Positions 1 to 7,526 of a stretch of 64,000 bases of DNA are shown piece after piece. The translations under genes and the position numbers were made by a program. Origin of the DNA: Paenibacillus sp. 32O-W. Its GTDB lineage: Bacteria > Bacillota > Bacilli > Paenibacillales > NBRC-103111. The stretch is from positions 1 to 64,000 of the forward strand of contig NZ_VEGP01000001.1 of assembly GCF_007679495.1 (NCBI RefSeq). Reading direction: 5' to 3'. The notes beneath the pieces were generated by a model. It had not been told where the DNA came from. It was given only the letters and a program-made list of their open reading frames with translations, and did not search any database. How positions within the stretch are numbered: position 1 is the first letter of the stretch; every line of letters starts with the position of its first letter.

Positions 1-50
1 AGCATTATTTGGTGCTTCTTTGGACTACGCCAAAACCGGAAATTTACCAA
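1..50 (-). CDS. 5' end of an unidentified, probably iron-regulated gene (partial)
   Basis: A minus-strand reading frame opens with TTG at 50 and is still open at the window edge after 16 codons. A GAGG ribosome binding site lies 6 nt upstream of the TTG (57-60). A consensus promoter and a perfect Fur box sit 65-115 bp upstream on the same strand, so a gene is expected here. The visible residues (an FRFW segment followed by basic residues) are too few to name a product; a siderophore-uptake permease would fit the Fur control but is only a guess. Confidence 0.35.
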   Translation of the reverse strand, partial: MVNFRFWRSPKKHQIM

Positions 51-114
51 GGATTACCTCGAAGTGCATAGGTCATGTTAGTTAATGTAAATTGGTAAAA
101 CTTGGATCCATTTT

Positions 115-129
115 TGATAATGATTATCA
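115..129. promoter_or_regulatory. Fur box (ferric uptake regulator operator)
   Basis: TGATAATGATTATCA is an exact match to the Bacillus 7-1-7 Fur operator (TGATAAT-N-ATTATCA), and the palindrome extends to 117-133. PerR and Zur boxes differ at the second and third positions of each half. It lies directly downstream of the minus-strand -10 element, where Fur-Fe would block initiation. Confidence 0.7.
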
Positions 130-137
130 TTATTACC

Positions 138-166
138 ATTATAAGAGAGCTTTGAGGATATATCAA
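138..166 (-). promoter_or_regulatory. Sigma-A promoter reading towards the left edge
   Basis: On the minus strand there is TTGATA (166-161), a 17-nt spacer and TATAAT (143-138). This is close to the SigA consensus. Transcription would start near 131, inside the Fur box at 115-129, and run into the partial gene at 1-50. Confidence 0.65.
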
Positions 167-360
167 TCCTGCTCCCCCATCGTTTTCTCGGTATGTTACG
201 GCACTATATAGGCTGGTCGTCCAAGTCCATTGATGATGTTGAGCGGCTGCGCAGGTGGGGTTAATGCTGGGCGTAAGGCTTCGTTATCTTAGTGCTGCAA
301 CTTGTCCTCCCAGTCGGGCACGGTTCATGGATTTCAATATTACCTGGTGGAGGGGCTCGG
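167..360. other. Intergenic stretch, nothing recognised
   Basis: No reading frame with a ribosome binding site, no clear hairpin and no repeat unit could be found here. It separates the Fur-controlled promoter from the first repeat field. Confidence 0.5.
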
Positions 361-363
361 TTT

Positions 364-616
364 TACGTGAAATCCGCAGGTCTTTTGGGGGAAATCTGGA
401 GTGCGATGCCCTAATCTAGAGCGATTGTGCAGGTCTTTTTCGGTAAAAGTGGCTTCACGCCCTATTCTAGAGCGATTGTGCAGGTCTTCGGAGCGATTTC
501 GGCGAAATCGCTCCATTTTATCAAAAAGAAATGCACTTTTGATCGTCTTTCGCTCTTTTTTGGAAAAAGGGCCGGATTTTAATGTACTTTTGCTCGTCTT
601 TGAGCTATGCTTCCTT
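364..616. repeat. Left 51-bp-period repeat field with palindrome and tail
   Basis: Two clear units start with TCTAGA at 415 and 466, exactly 51 bp apart, and share the core TCTAGAGCGATTGTGCAGG followed by TCTTT. A degenerate unit precedes them (CAGGTCTTTT at 377). The last unit runs into a perfect 10-bp hairpin (490-499 with 505-514), then a tail holding two CTTTTG..CGTCTTT motifs. Positions 463-616 are almost identical to 2426-2579, on the other side of the gene at 1396-2070. Confidence 0.8.
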
Positions 617-628
617 ACCGCTCGAGCT

Positions 629-1212
629 TTCCCAACCTATGAGCAACCTTCCCTGCTTTAATCGTTCATGAGTCTCGTTTCCATTTCAACTTTTACTTAT
701 CTCGCCTACGAGCCATTCACCTTTTCACCACTTTAACCTTTCTCGCCCATAGGCCATCTTTTCCACTTTAATTTTACACGTTCATGAGTCCCGTTTCCTT
801 TTCCACTTTATTTTTACTCGCTCATGAGCCACACTACCCTTTTCCCGCTTTAACTTTTTCCACCTATGAGCTTCCTTCCCTGCTTTAATCGTTCATGAGT
901 CTCGTTTCCATTTCAACTTTTACTTATCTCGCCTACGAGCCATTCACCTTTTCACACTTTAATCTTTCTCGCCCATGATCCATGCTTCCTTTTCACTTTA
1001 TTTTTACTCGCTCATGAGCCACACTACCCTTTTCCCGCTTTAACTTTTCCCACCTATGAGCTACCTTCCCTGCTTTAATGGTTCATGAGTCCCGTTCCCT
1101 TTTTCCACTTTATTTTACTCGCCCATGAGCCACACTACCTTTTTCCCGCTTTAACTTTTCCCACCTAGTGAGCCACTTTTTCCACGTTACCTTTTTCCCG
1201 CCAATGAACCTG
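629..1212. repeat. Tandem degenerate repeat array with CATGAG core (about 16 units)
   Basis: About 16 units of roughly 27-48 bp, each with a variant of CATGAGCC or CATGAGTC, separated by pyrimidine-rich stretches such as CCCTTTTCCCGCTTTAA. There is higher-order order: about 95 bp from position 635 recurs at about 862 with few changes, and a third, diverged version starts near 1053. No strand has a sustained reading frame. Single units of the same family occur near 2590-2630 and 11405-11430. Function unknown. Confidence 0.75.
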
Positions 1213-1332
1213 TGGTAATCGTCGGTAAAAATTACTATTAAATTTTACCGTAATACTAAATCAAAAAACTGAATAAGCTATTCTTCCGATTCCATTGTAT
1301 ACATGATAATATAGAGTTATAAAGTGACGAAG

Positions 1333-1380
1333 AACGTCCCTATTCATCTCTTCGATGGATTAGGGGCGTTTTATTTTTTT
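1333..1380 (+). terminator. Leader hairpin with T-run just before the nuclease-like gene
   Basis: AACGTCCCTA pairs with TAGGGGCGTT (one G-U pair), and the inner arms TTCATC and GATGGA extend the stem around a TCTTC loop. TTATTTTTTT follows at once, so it looks like an intrinsic terminator. It ends exactly where the GGAGGAGGG ribosome binding site (1381-1389) begins. A -10-like GATAAT at 1305-1310 suggests a short leader transcript, so this may be an attenuator. No -35 element is convincing. Confidence 0.55.
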
Positions 1381-1395
1381 GGAGGAGGGATTTAT

Positions 1396-2070
1396 TTGGA
1401 GTTTAAAGAGAAGCATGCGGAATGGTTGAATGATCATTTGCAAAGAAGATCAGGTGAGAGAAGAGGAAGGCTGGAACGAGGACATAGTCACGGGGAAATT
1501 AAATTTTTGCAAAATGTATGGTGGCCGCTTCATGGGAATTTTGACCATCTTCATCCTGAATATGAAGTTCCTGATTGGCGGGGCAGACCCTTTTTCATTG
1601 ACTTTGCTTGGCTCCCCGGACATACCAAAATTGCGTTCGAAGTAAAAGGATTCGGGCCTCATATCCAAAACATGGACCGTAAACGGTACTGCGATGAATT
1701 GAACCGGGAGACATTTCTACAAGGTCTGGGGTTTCGTGTGGTATCCATTCCTTATGACGACGTGGAATCACGTCCCGAATTAACGAGAAGCTTGCTAAGA
1801 ATACTATTAAATCGCTATATGTTAAGTGAGAAAGAAGCCGAACGCTCCCTTTTTATAGAAAGAGACGTGTTGCTTCTGGCCTTTCAACTTCGACGGCCCA
1901 TTCGACCGATCGATGTGGTGAAAAAGTTTCAAGTAAATCAAAGGACTGCTGTGCGGCTTTTGCGTACTCTTTGCTCCAAGAACAAGCTTCGTCCTATTCC
2001 AGGCAAGGTAAGTTCCAAAGTCTATCGATATGAGTTAATTCGTAGTTTTTCCGACGATTTCTTATGGTAA
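1396..2070 (+). CDS. Nuclease-like / winged-helix protein of unknown function
   Basis: 224 residues from a TTG start chosen because GGAGGAGGG lies 6 nt upstream; an earlier in-frame GTG at 1324 would put the leader hairpin inside the coding region. The N-terminal two thirds carry an ID-x-AW segment followed by FEVKG and a downstream RxxFLQGLGFRVVSIPYDDV segment. That is the order expected of a PD-(D/E)XK or Vsr/DUF559-like nuclease core. The last 65 residues (RPIDVVKKFQVNQRTAVRLL) look like a winged helix. The gene stands alone between two repeat fields that share a 154-bp block. A repeat-associated or domesticated nuclease is an inference; no catalytic activity is shown by the sequence alone. 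Confidence 0.6.
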   Translation: MEFKEKHAEWLNDHLQRRSGERRGRLERGHSHGEIKFLQNVWWPLHGNFDHLHPEYEVPDWRGRPFFIDFAWLPGHTKIAFEVKGFGPHIQNMDRKRYCDELNRETFLQGLGFRVVSIPYDDVESRPELTRSLLRILLNRYMLSEKEAERSLFIERDVLLLAFQLRRPIRPIDVVKKFQVNQRTAVRLLRTLCSKNKLRPIPGKVSSKVYRYELIRSFSDDFLW

Positions 2071-2159
2071 TTGGAACTTATTACGTTCGTACATGCGAGA
2101 AATCTATGATGGGAGACAAACGTTTACGTGCAAATCTGCAGACCGTTTGGGGAAGAGGC

Positions 2160-2579
2160 GGCGAGTGGCCTATTCTAGAGCAATTGTGCAGGTCTTTTCC
2201 CGAAAAAGTGGCCGAGTGCCTTATTCTAGAACAATTGTGCAGGTCTTTTCGGTAAAAGGCGGCGTCTCGCCCCGATCTAAAGCAATTGTGCAGGTCTTTT
2301 CCTGAAAAAGTGGGCGAGTGGCCTATTCTAGAGCAATTGTGCACGTCTTCCCTCGACAAAGCGGCGCCACGCCCCGATCTAGAGCAATTGTGCAGGTCTT
2401 TTCCCGCAAAAGCGGCCAAGTGACTTATTCTAGAGCAATTGTGCAGGTCTTCGGAGCGATTTTGGCGAAATCGCTCCATTTTATCAAAAAGAAATGCACT
2501 TTTGATCGTCTTTCGCCCTTTTTTGGAAAAAGGGCCTGATTTTAATGTACTTTTGCTCGTCTTTGAGCTATGTTTCCTT
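2160..2579. repeat. Right 51-bp-period repeat array with palindrome and tail
   Basis: Six units whose TCTAGA (once TCTAAA) motifs start at 2174, 2225, 2276, 2327, 2378 and 2429, every interval exactly 51 bp although about a fifth of the positions vary. The core is TCTAGAGCAATTGTGCAGG plus TCTTT. The array ends in a perfect 10-bp hairpin (2453-2462 with 2468-2477), then a second hairpin (about 2515-2536) and a tail repeating GTCTTT at 2508 and 2559, again 51 bp apart. The end of the array lies 76 bp from the stop codon of the fucosidase gene. Confidence 0.85.
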
Positions 2580-2654
2580 TTTTTGCTAGTAATTTTCCCG
2601 CCCAGGAGCCACTCACCCTTTTCCGCAGGAACTTTTCATCATCAGACGAACCCG

Positions 2655-4976
2655 TTATTCGGCAGCCAATACCTCGTATTCACTCCCGGCCTGCGTGTCG
2701 AAAGCATATAAGGCGGCTTCCGGCGAGACTGTGCTGATGATTTGCCCCGCGCTATGGACCACCAACGGTTGATCGCTGCGCAGAGTGCAGCGGCTGCCCG
2801 CATTGGAGCGGAGGATGGCTCGGGTCAAGCGGCCTGCGGCCCATTCCAGATCCACCTCGAAGCCGCCTCGCGCCCGCAAGCCGCGGATATGGCCGTCTGC
2901 CCATGCAGCCGGCAAGGCAGGCAGCAGCCGCAGCTCTCCTCCGTGCGATTGCAGGAGCATCTCGGCAACTGCGGCCGTTCCGCCGAAGTTGGCGTCGATC
3001 TGGAACGGCGGATGATTGCCGAACAGATTCGGCAGCACCGATTGGGCCAGAAGCGCATAGAGATGCTGATAAGCTTGCTCAGCATCTTCCAGCCGCGCCC
3101 AGAAGTTGACGATCCATGCCCGGCTCCACCCGGTATGCCCGCCCCCATGGGCCAGCCTTCGCTCTAACGTCCGTCTCGCCGCAACGGCCCAATCCGGCGT
3201 CTGGCGAGCGTTGATTTGTTCCCCGGGATGGAGCGCGAACAATTGTGAAATATGCCGGTGCCCGGGCTCCGGTTCGTCGTAATCGTGAAGCCACTCCATA
3301 ATTTGCCCGTGCTTTCCGATTTGCGGCTGCGGGAGACGGCTTCTCGCTGCTTGAAGCTGTTGGCGGAACGACTCGTCCTCATGCAAAATTTCTGCCGCTT
3401 CTATACACGCTGTAAAGAGGGCGTACAATATTTGCGAATCCATCGACGGCCCCATGCATAGTACGCCTTGGCTGCCGCCGGCAGCCAAATATTTGTTCTC
3501 CGGCGACAGGGACGGGCCGGTCACCAGACGGCCCTGCTCATCCTCGACCAAATAATCGAGGAAAAACTCGCATGCCTCCTTAAGCGTGGGATAGGCCCGC
3601 TGCGCAAGGAAATTTTTGTCCAGCCCATAGCGGTAATGCTCCCATAGATGGAGCGACAGCCAAGCCGCGCCCATCGGCCAAATAATGGAGGAGAGAATGG
3701 CTCCGTCCATGGCCGTGTCTCCCCACAAATTGGTGTTGTGATGAGCGACGAAGCCTCTAGCCCCGTACACTCGGGATGCCGTTCGGCGCCCGCTGGCCTT
3801 CATGCGGTCGATTAAGTCAAAAAGCGGCGCGTGGCATTCCGCCAAGTTGCAAACCTCGGCGGGCCAATAATTCATCTCCGTATTAATATTAATCGTATAT
3901 TTCGATTCCCAGCTCGGGGTAAAATTATCGTTCCAGATGCCCTGAAGATTGGCCGGAAGCGAGCCGGGGCGGGAGCTGGCCATTAACAGATAACGGCCGA
4001 ATTGAAAAAACTGCTCGATCAAGCCATGATCCGGTTCCCCGGCCTGAACCCGCTCCAATCGTTCATCCGTAGGCATGGAAGACCTCCTGCTGGCATCCTC
4101 CAGATCAGCCAGCCGCAGCTCCACTCTCCGGAATAAAGCTCGGTGATCCTGCTCATGCCGGCTGCGCAGCTCTGGATAGGCCGTATTCGCGGCGGATTTC
4201 AACCTTCCGCGGCATACTTCCAGCGGCTGCTCATGGCGGTATGTCGTTGCCGCTGCGAGATAGAGCGTAATCGAGTCCGCTTCCTCAACCGCGAGGAAAT
4301 CCCCGACAACCCGCACTCTTCCGCCATCGCTGACTGCTTGCAGTGCCGCACAATATTCGATCCCGTCCGGGCCGCATTGCCCCGCCATCACGATCGAATC
4401 ATCGCCAATCGAGACCGTTCCGCGGTCGAAGGGCCGCCGGCTAAGATTCGCGCTGAGCGTTAATCCTCCGGGCTTGTCACAGAGCAGCCGGATAACCATC
4501 ACGTCGTCTACGGCACTGCAAAACAGCTCGCGAGTATAGTTCACCTGGCCGATCGTATATTCGACCCGGGCCACCCCCGCATCCATATCGAGCTCTCTCC
4601 GGTAATCCTCTACTTTCCCTTGCTGGCCGGAAAAATATAAATTCAAATCGCCCAGCGGCTGATAGGGACCGAAATATTTGGGAGACGAGGTTAGCGCCAT
4701 TCGCGCCAGCCGTTCAGCTTCCTCGGGCCGTCCCGCGAACAACAGTCTGCGGATTTCCGCAAGATGCGCCGGTGCGTCGGGGTTGTCTCTCTCCATCGGT
4801 CCCCCGTACCAGACTGAATCCTCGTTCAGTTGAATTTTCTCCTCGGCCATTCTGCCGAATATCATCCCGCCGAGCTTGCCGTTGCCGATCGGAATCGCCT
4901 GGACCCATTGGGCGGCCGGCTGACGATACCAAAGCCTGTTCCTGTTTAACGCGGGGTCTGCTATAACCTCTTGCAA
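2655..4976 (-). CDS. GH95 family alpha-L-fucosidase (or alpha-L-galactosidase)
   Basis: 773 residues, the usual length for glycoside hydrolase family 95, which hydrolyses terminal alpha-L-fucose (some members alpha-L-galactose) with inversion. Family motifs are in place: an N-terminal [13 protein letters not shown] segment and [11 protein letters not shown], then [13 protein letters not shown] near residue 365 (the activating Asn pair), GPSLSPEN near 490 (acid Glu) and QIDANFGG near 660 (Asp). No signal peptide is visible, so it probably acts on imported oligosaccharides. The TTG start is chosen for a GGGAGGG site 6 nt upstream. It is the last gene of a minus-strand operon with dehydrogenases and a mutarotase for the freed sugar. 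The 3' end abuts the 51-bp repeat array. Confidence 0.9.
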   Translation of the reverse strand: MQEVIADPALNRNRLWYRQPAAQWVQAIPIGNGKLGGMIFGRMAEEKIQLNEDSVWYGGPMERDNPDAPAHLAEIRRLLFAGRPEEAERLARMALTSSPKYFGPYQPLGDLNLYFSGQQGKVEDYRRELDMDAGVARVEYTIGQVNYTRELFCSAVDDVMVIRLLCDKPGGLTLSANLSRRPFDRGTVSIGDDSIVMAGQCGPDGIEYCAALQAVSDGGRVRVVGDFLAVEEADSITLYLAAATTYRHEQPLEVCRGRLKSAANTAYPELRSRHEQDHRALFRRVELRLADLEDASRRSSMPTDERLERVQAGEPDHGLIEQFFQFGRYLLMASSRPGSLPANLQGIWNDNFTPSWESKYTININTEMNYWPAEVCNLAECHAPLFDLIDRMKASGRRTASRVYGARGFVAHHNTNLWGDTAMDGAILSSIIWPMGAAWLSLHLWEHYRYGLDKNFLAQRAYPTLKEACEFFLDYLVEDEQGRLVTGPSLSPENKYLAAGGSQGVLCMGPSMDSQILYALFTACIEAAEILHEDESFRQQLQAARSRLPQPQIGKHGQIMEWLHDYDEPEPGHRHISQLFALHPGEQINARQTPDWAVAARRTLERRLAHGGGHTGWSRAWIVNFWARLEDAEQAYQHLYALLAQSVLPNLFGNHPPFQIDANFGGTAAVAEMLLQSHGGELRLLPALPAAWADGHIRGLRARGGFEVDLEWAAGRLTRAILRSNAGSRCTLRSDQPLVVHSAGQIISTVSPEAALYAFDTQAGSEYEVLAAE

Positions 4977-5011
4977 TCTAATCCCTCCCGGCTACAAGAG
5001 TAACTTCTTCC

Positions 5012-5785
5012 CTATGCATTTTTGCCAAACACGACTCCACCGTCAATATATAGGGGAGAGCCCATCATAAACTTCGATTCGTCCGATGCCAGGAACAAGG
5101 CGGCCTTGGCCACATCCTCCGGCCTTCCCAGCTCGCCGCTGAGCTGGCGTGTCTTAAGCGATGCGATAGCCGCTTCCGGATCGTCATAAGACGTCCGCAA
5201 ATAATTCTCGACGAACGGTGTCAGAATCGTACCGGGCAAGAGCGCGTTGACCCGAATGTTATACGGGGCATAATCGACCTGCATCGATTTCGTCAGAGCC
5301 AGAACCGCACCTTTGGTCGCTGCATAAGAAGCGCGCCGGGCCAAGCCGATTTCGGCAATACAGGAAGACATGTTAATAATCGAGCCTTCCTTGCGCTCCA
5401 TCATATGCGGCAGCACATATTTAGAGGGCAGATATACTCCCTTGATATTAATGCTCATCACCTTGTCCCAATTCTCCGGCTCCACCTCATGGAGAGCGCC
5501 GACTCCACTGATGCCGGCGTTGTTGAACAACACGTCAATCCTTCCCCATTTGGCTATCCCCTGAGCAACCGTAGCCTTAACTTCCTCGGGGCTCGTTACA
5601 TCCGCCTTCAGGAAGATAGCTTCCCCGCCGTCTTCTGCAATCTGCTTGACGGTCTCCCGGCCCTTCTCCTCATCCAGATCGTTAACGATTACGAGTGCGC
5701 CTTCCCTGGCGAATAACAGGGCGGTGCTTTGCCCGATTCCCGAACCGGATCCGGTAATCAGACACACTTTGTCCTTCAATCTCAT
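5012..5785 (-). CDS. SDR-family dehydrogenase, candidate sugar (L-fucose) dehydrogenase
   Basis: 257 residues with the classical short-chain dehydrogenase layout: TGSGSGIGQ cofactor loop near residue 11, NNAGISG near 88, catalytic Ser in NMSSC and YAATK near 155, and a C-terminal LYIDGGVVFG. An AGGAGG site lies 6 nt before the ATG. It lies between the fucosidase and the RbsD/FucU-type gene, so oxidation of L-fucose or of a downstream keto-acid is likely; a second SDR is found three genes upstream. General 3-oxoacyl-ACP-reductase-like similarity does not settle the substrate. Confidence 0.75.
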   Translation of the reverse strand: MRLKDKVCLITGSGSGIGQSTALLFAREGALVIVNDLDEEKGRETVKQIAEDGGEAIFLKADVTSPEEVKATVAQGIAKWGRIDVLFNNAGISGVGALHEVEPENWDKVMSINIKGVYLPSKYVLPHMMERKEGSIINMSSCIAEIGLARRASYAATKGAVLALTKSMQVDYAPYNIRVNALLPGTILTPFVENYLRTSYDDPEAAIASLKTRQLSGELGRPEDVAKAALFLASDESKFMMGSPLYIDGGVVFGKNA

Positions 5786-5854
5786 CGTTATACCTCCTGA
5801 CTCCGTTTATAATATGTACCGCTCATGCATGGGCTCCGGCTTACTCACCGCCCT

Positions 5855-6241
5855 TCACCCCGATACGATCATAATATTGGCATAGGGCGTCGTATCCCCT
5901 GTACGAATGACAGCCCTGGATTCCGGACAAATCTCCTTGAATCTGACATGAGGCACAATGGTCCAGCCGACTCCGGGAACGATTTGCTGCATAGCCGCGA
6001 AGCGCTCAGGGCTGGCCGCAAGCATTTCTTCCGTGACGATGATTCGATCAATAATAAACTCCCGGTTCACGGCCTGCAGAACATCCATGACGGTGGGCAG
6101 ATCATCCACCAGCGCCAGGTCCAGCCTTTCTACGGACGTAGGCACCGGGAATCCTTTATCGCTAATTGTGATCAGGTCGGTGTGGCCGGTTTCCGCCAAA
6201 ATCCGGCTCAATTCCGGATGGAGAATTCCGCTTTTCTTCAT
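5855..6241 (-). CDS. RbsD/FucU family sugar mutarotase
   Basis: 128 residues with the family hallmarks: MKKSGILHPEL at the start, ITISDKGFPVP with the catalytic Asp/His-region, and a C-terminal RTGDTTPYANIMIVSG. RbsD/FucU proteins interconvert pyranose/furanose or alpha/beta anomers so that the correct form enters catabolism. In a fucosidase operon an L-fucose mutarotase role is likely, although sequence alone does not separate RbsD from FucU. Its ATG overlaps the stop of the upstream small gene by 4 bp (ATGA), so translation is coupled. Confidence 0.85.
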   Translation of the reverse strand: MKKSGILHPELSRILAETGHTDLITISDKGFPVPTSVERLDLALVDDLPTVMDVLQAVNREFIIDRIIVTEEMLAASPERFAAMQQIVPGVGWTIVPHVRFKEICPESRAVIRTGDTTPYANIMIVSG

Positions 6242-6447
6242 TTCCGTTCATCCTCCTTGCCGCCACCGATGACCTGGTTTCGTTGCTCCAGCGTAATCTG
6301 CTCGCGTATGGATGGGGCGGGCTTCTTGAAATAGAGCTTTTCCCGCCCGTCTACCAATACCACACTGACCAGCTCCCAGCCTTGCTCGCCCCAATCCGCC
6401 AGGACATCGGTCTCCGTTGTCGTCCTGTACTGCCATCTTGCCGTCAT
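6238..6447 (-). CDS. Small DUF4177-like protein
   Basis: 69 residues. The pattern WQYRT..W.EQGWELVSVVLVDGREKLYFKKP is the short beta-alpha-beta signature of DUF4177-type proteins (WEYK...GWELV...FKRP), whose function is unknown. A charged tail follows. The gene overlaps the mutarotase gene by 4 bp, so the two are made together. It may be an accessory protein, but no substrate or partner can be read from the sequence. Confidence 0.6.
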   Translation of the reverse strand: MTARWQYRTTTETDVLADWGEQGWELVSVVLVDGREKLYFKKPAPSIREQITLEQRNQVIGGGKEDERK

Positions 6448-6541
6448 CCTTCATCCTCCCTCTCAAAGACGCCGCCATCAACGGATCCATATCCTTCTGC
6501 CTCGCTCCATAGGCAGCGAATTCTCCCACCGCACGACTTTC

Positions 6542-7336
6542 TTATCTTTCCATATGATCTTCCGGCTGCGCGGCTTTGACAGTCAATCCGCCGTCCACCA
6601 TCAGCAAATGGCCGTTCACCTGCATCGCTTCCTCGGACGCCAAGAAAACAACAGCGTCACCGATCTGCTTAGCCGTACCCAGTCTCTTCATCGGATTCGC
6701 TTCAATCTCCTTCTGGCGGATAGAAGGATCGGCCAAATAATCGGTACACATATCGGTATCGACCGTGCTTGGGCCTACCGCATTCACATTAATGTTATAT
6801 TTGCCGAGCTCGATCGCCATTCCTTTGGTCAGCATGTGAGCGGCTGCCTTCGAGGATTGATAATGGGGAATGACCGGGCTCGTCACCATCAGACTGGCCG
6901 TCGACAGGACATTGACGATTTTCCCGTACCGTTTATTCACCATTTTCTCCGCCGCCCTCTGCGAGCAGAGGAAAATCGATTTGACATTAGTGTTATAAGT
7001 GCGGTCCCAGGTTTCTTCCTTTATCTTCAAAAAGGGCTCAAACGGAGCAATTCCGGCATTGTTTACCAAAATTTCCACCTCGCCAAGCTCCTGCTCGACC
7101 TGCTCGAACATCGCCAGAACCTGATCTTTACGGCCGACATCGGCCTGCACTACCACTGCTCTTGAGCCTAGAGCTTCCACCTTGGCCTTGACGGCTTCTG
7201 CCAGTTCGCGGGACCGGTCGGACGTATAATTGATGGCCACGTCCGCTCCTTCTTCAGCCAATCTAAGCACGATAGCCTCTCCGATACCGCGGCTGCCTCC
7301 AGTGACGAGCGCAATTCGCTTTTCCAATCTTTTCAC
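6542..7336 (-). CDS. Second SDR-family dehydrogenase of the fucose-type operon
   Basis: 264 residues from a GTG start with GGGGAG 6 nt upstream; an earlier start would add about 30 residues outside the fold. It has VTGGSRGIGE near residue 13, NNAGIAPF, and YQSSK with an upstream STAS serine, all SDR motifs. Together with the SDR at 5012-5785 it gives the operon two dehydrogenases. That matches pathways in which the sugar is oxidised to a lactone and the 2-keto-3-deoxy acid is oxidised again. Which enzyme does which step is not decidable here. Confidence 0.75.
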   Translation of the reverse strand: MKRLEKRIALVTGGSRGIGEAIVLRLAEEGADVAINYTSDRSRELAEAVKAKVEALGSRAVVVQADVGRKDQVLAMFEQVEQELGEVEILVNNAGIAPFEPFLKIKEETWDRTYNTNVKSIFLCSQRAAEKMVNKRYGKIVNVLSTASLMVTSPVIPHYQSSKAAAHMLTKGMAIELGKYNINVNAVGPSTVDTDMCTDYLADPSIRQKEIEANPMKRLGTAKQIGDAVVFLASEEAMQVNGHLLMVDGGLTVKAAQPEDHMER

Positions 7337-7526
7337 TTTATTCTCCCCTTCCGCAGGTATAGCAATGAAAACATGAATACTGGCCCTCAATCGTCGCGGG
7401 CTTTTATCTATAATTCCGTGAATCAACTAAGCTTTTCCCGGCAGCTTTCAGCAGCCCCGGCTTCATGCTTCCGCCTTCGCCTGCCTTTTGCTTCAACACC
7501 TCATTGGGCAAAAAGCTTCTGTCCGG

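Noticed and set aside
2160-2450. CRISPR array
   Set aside because: Units and the sequences between them are all similar to one another; there are no unique spacers and no cas genes in the window.
2081-2479. A 132-codon minus-strand frame across the six 51-bp repeats (17-residue repeat)
   Set aside because: No ribosome binding site before its ATG and the frame is fixed simply by the 51-bp period. I left it as an observation, not a gene.
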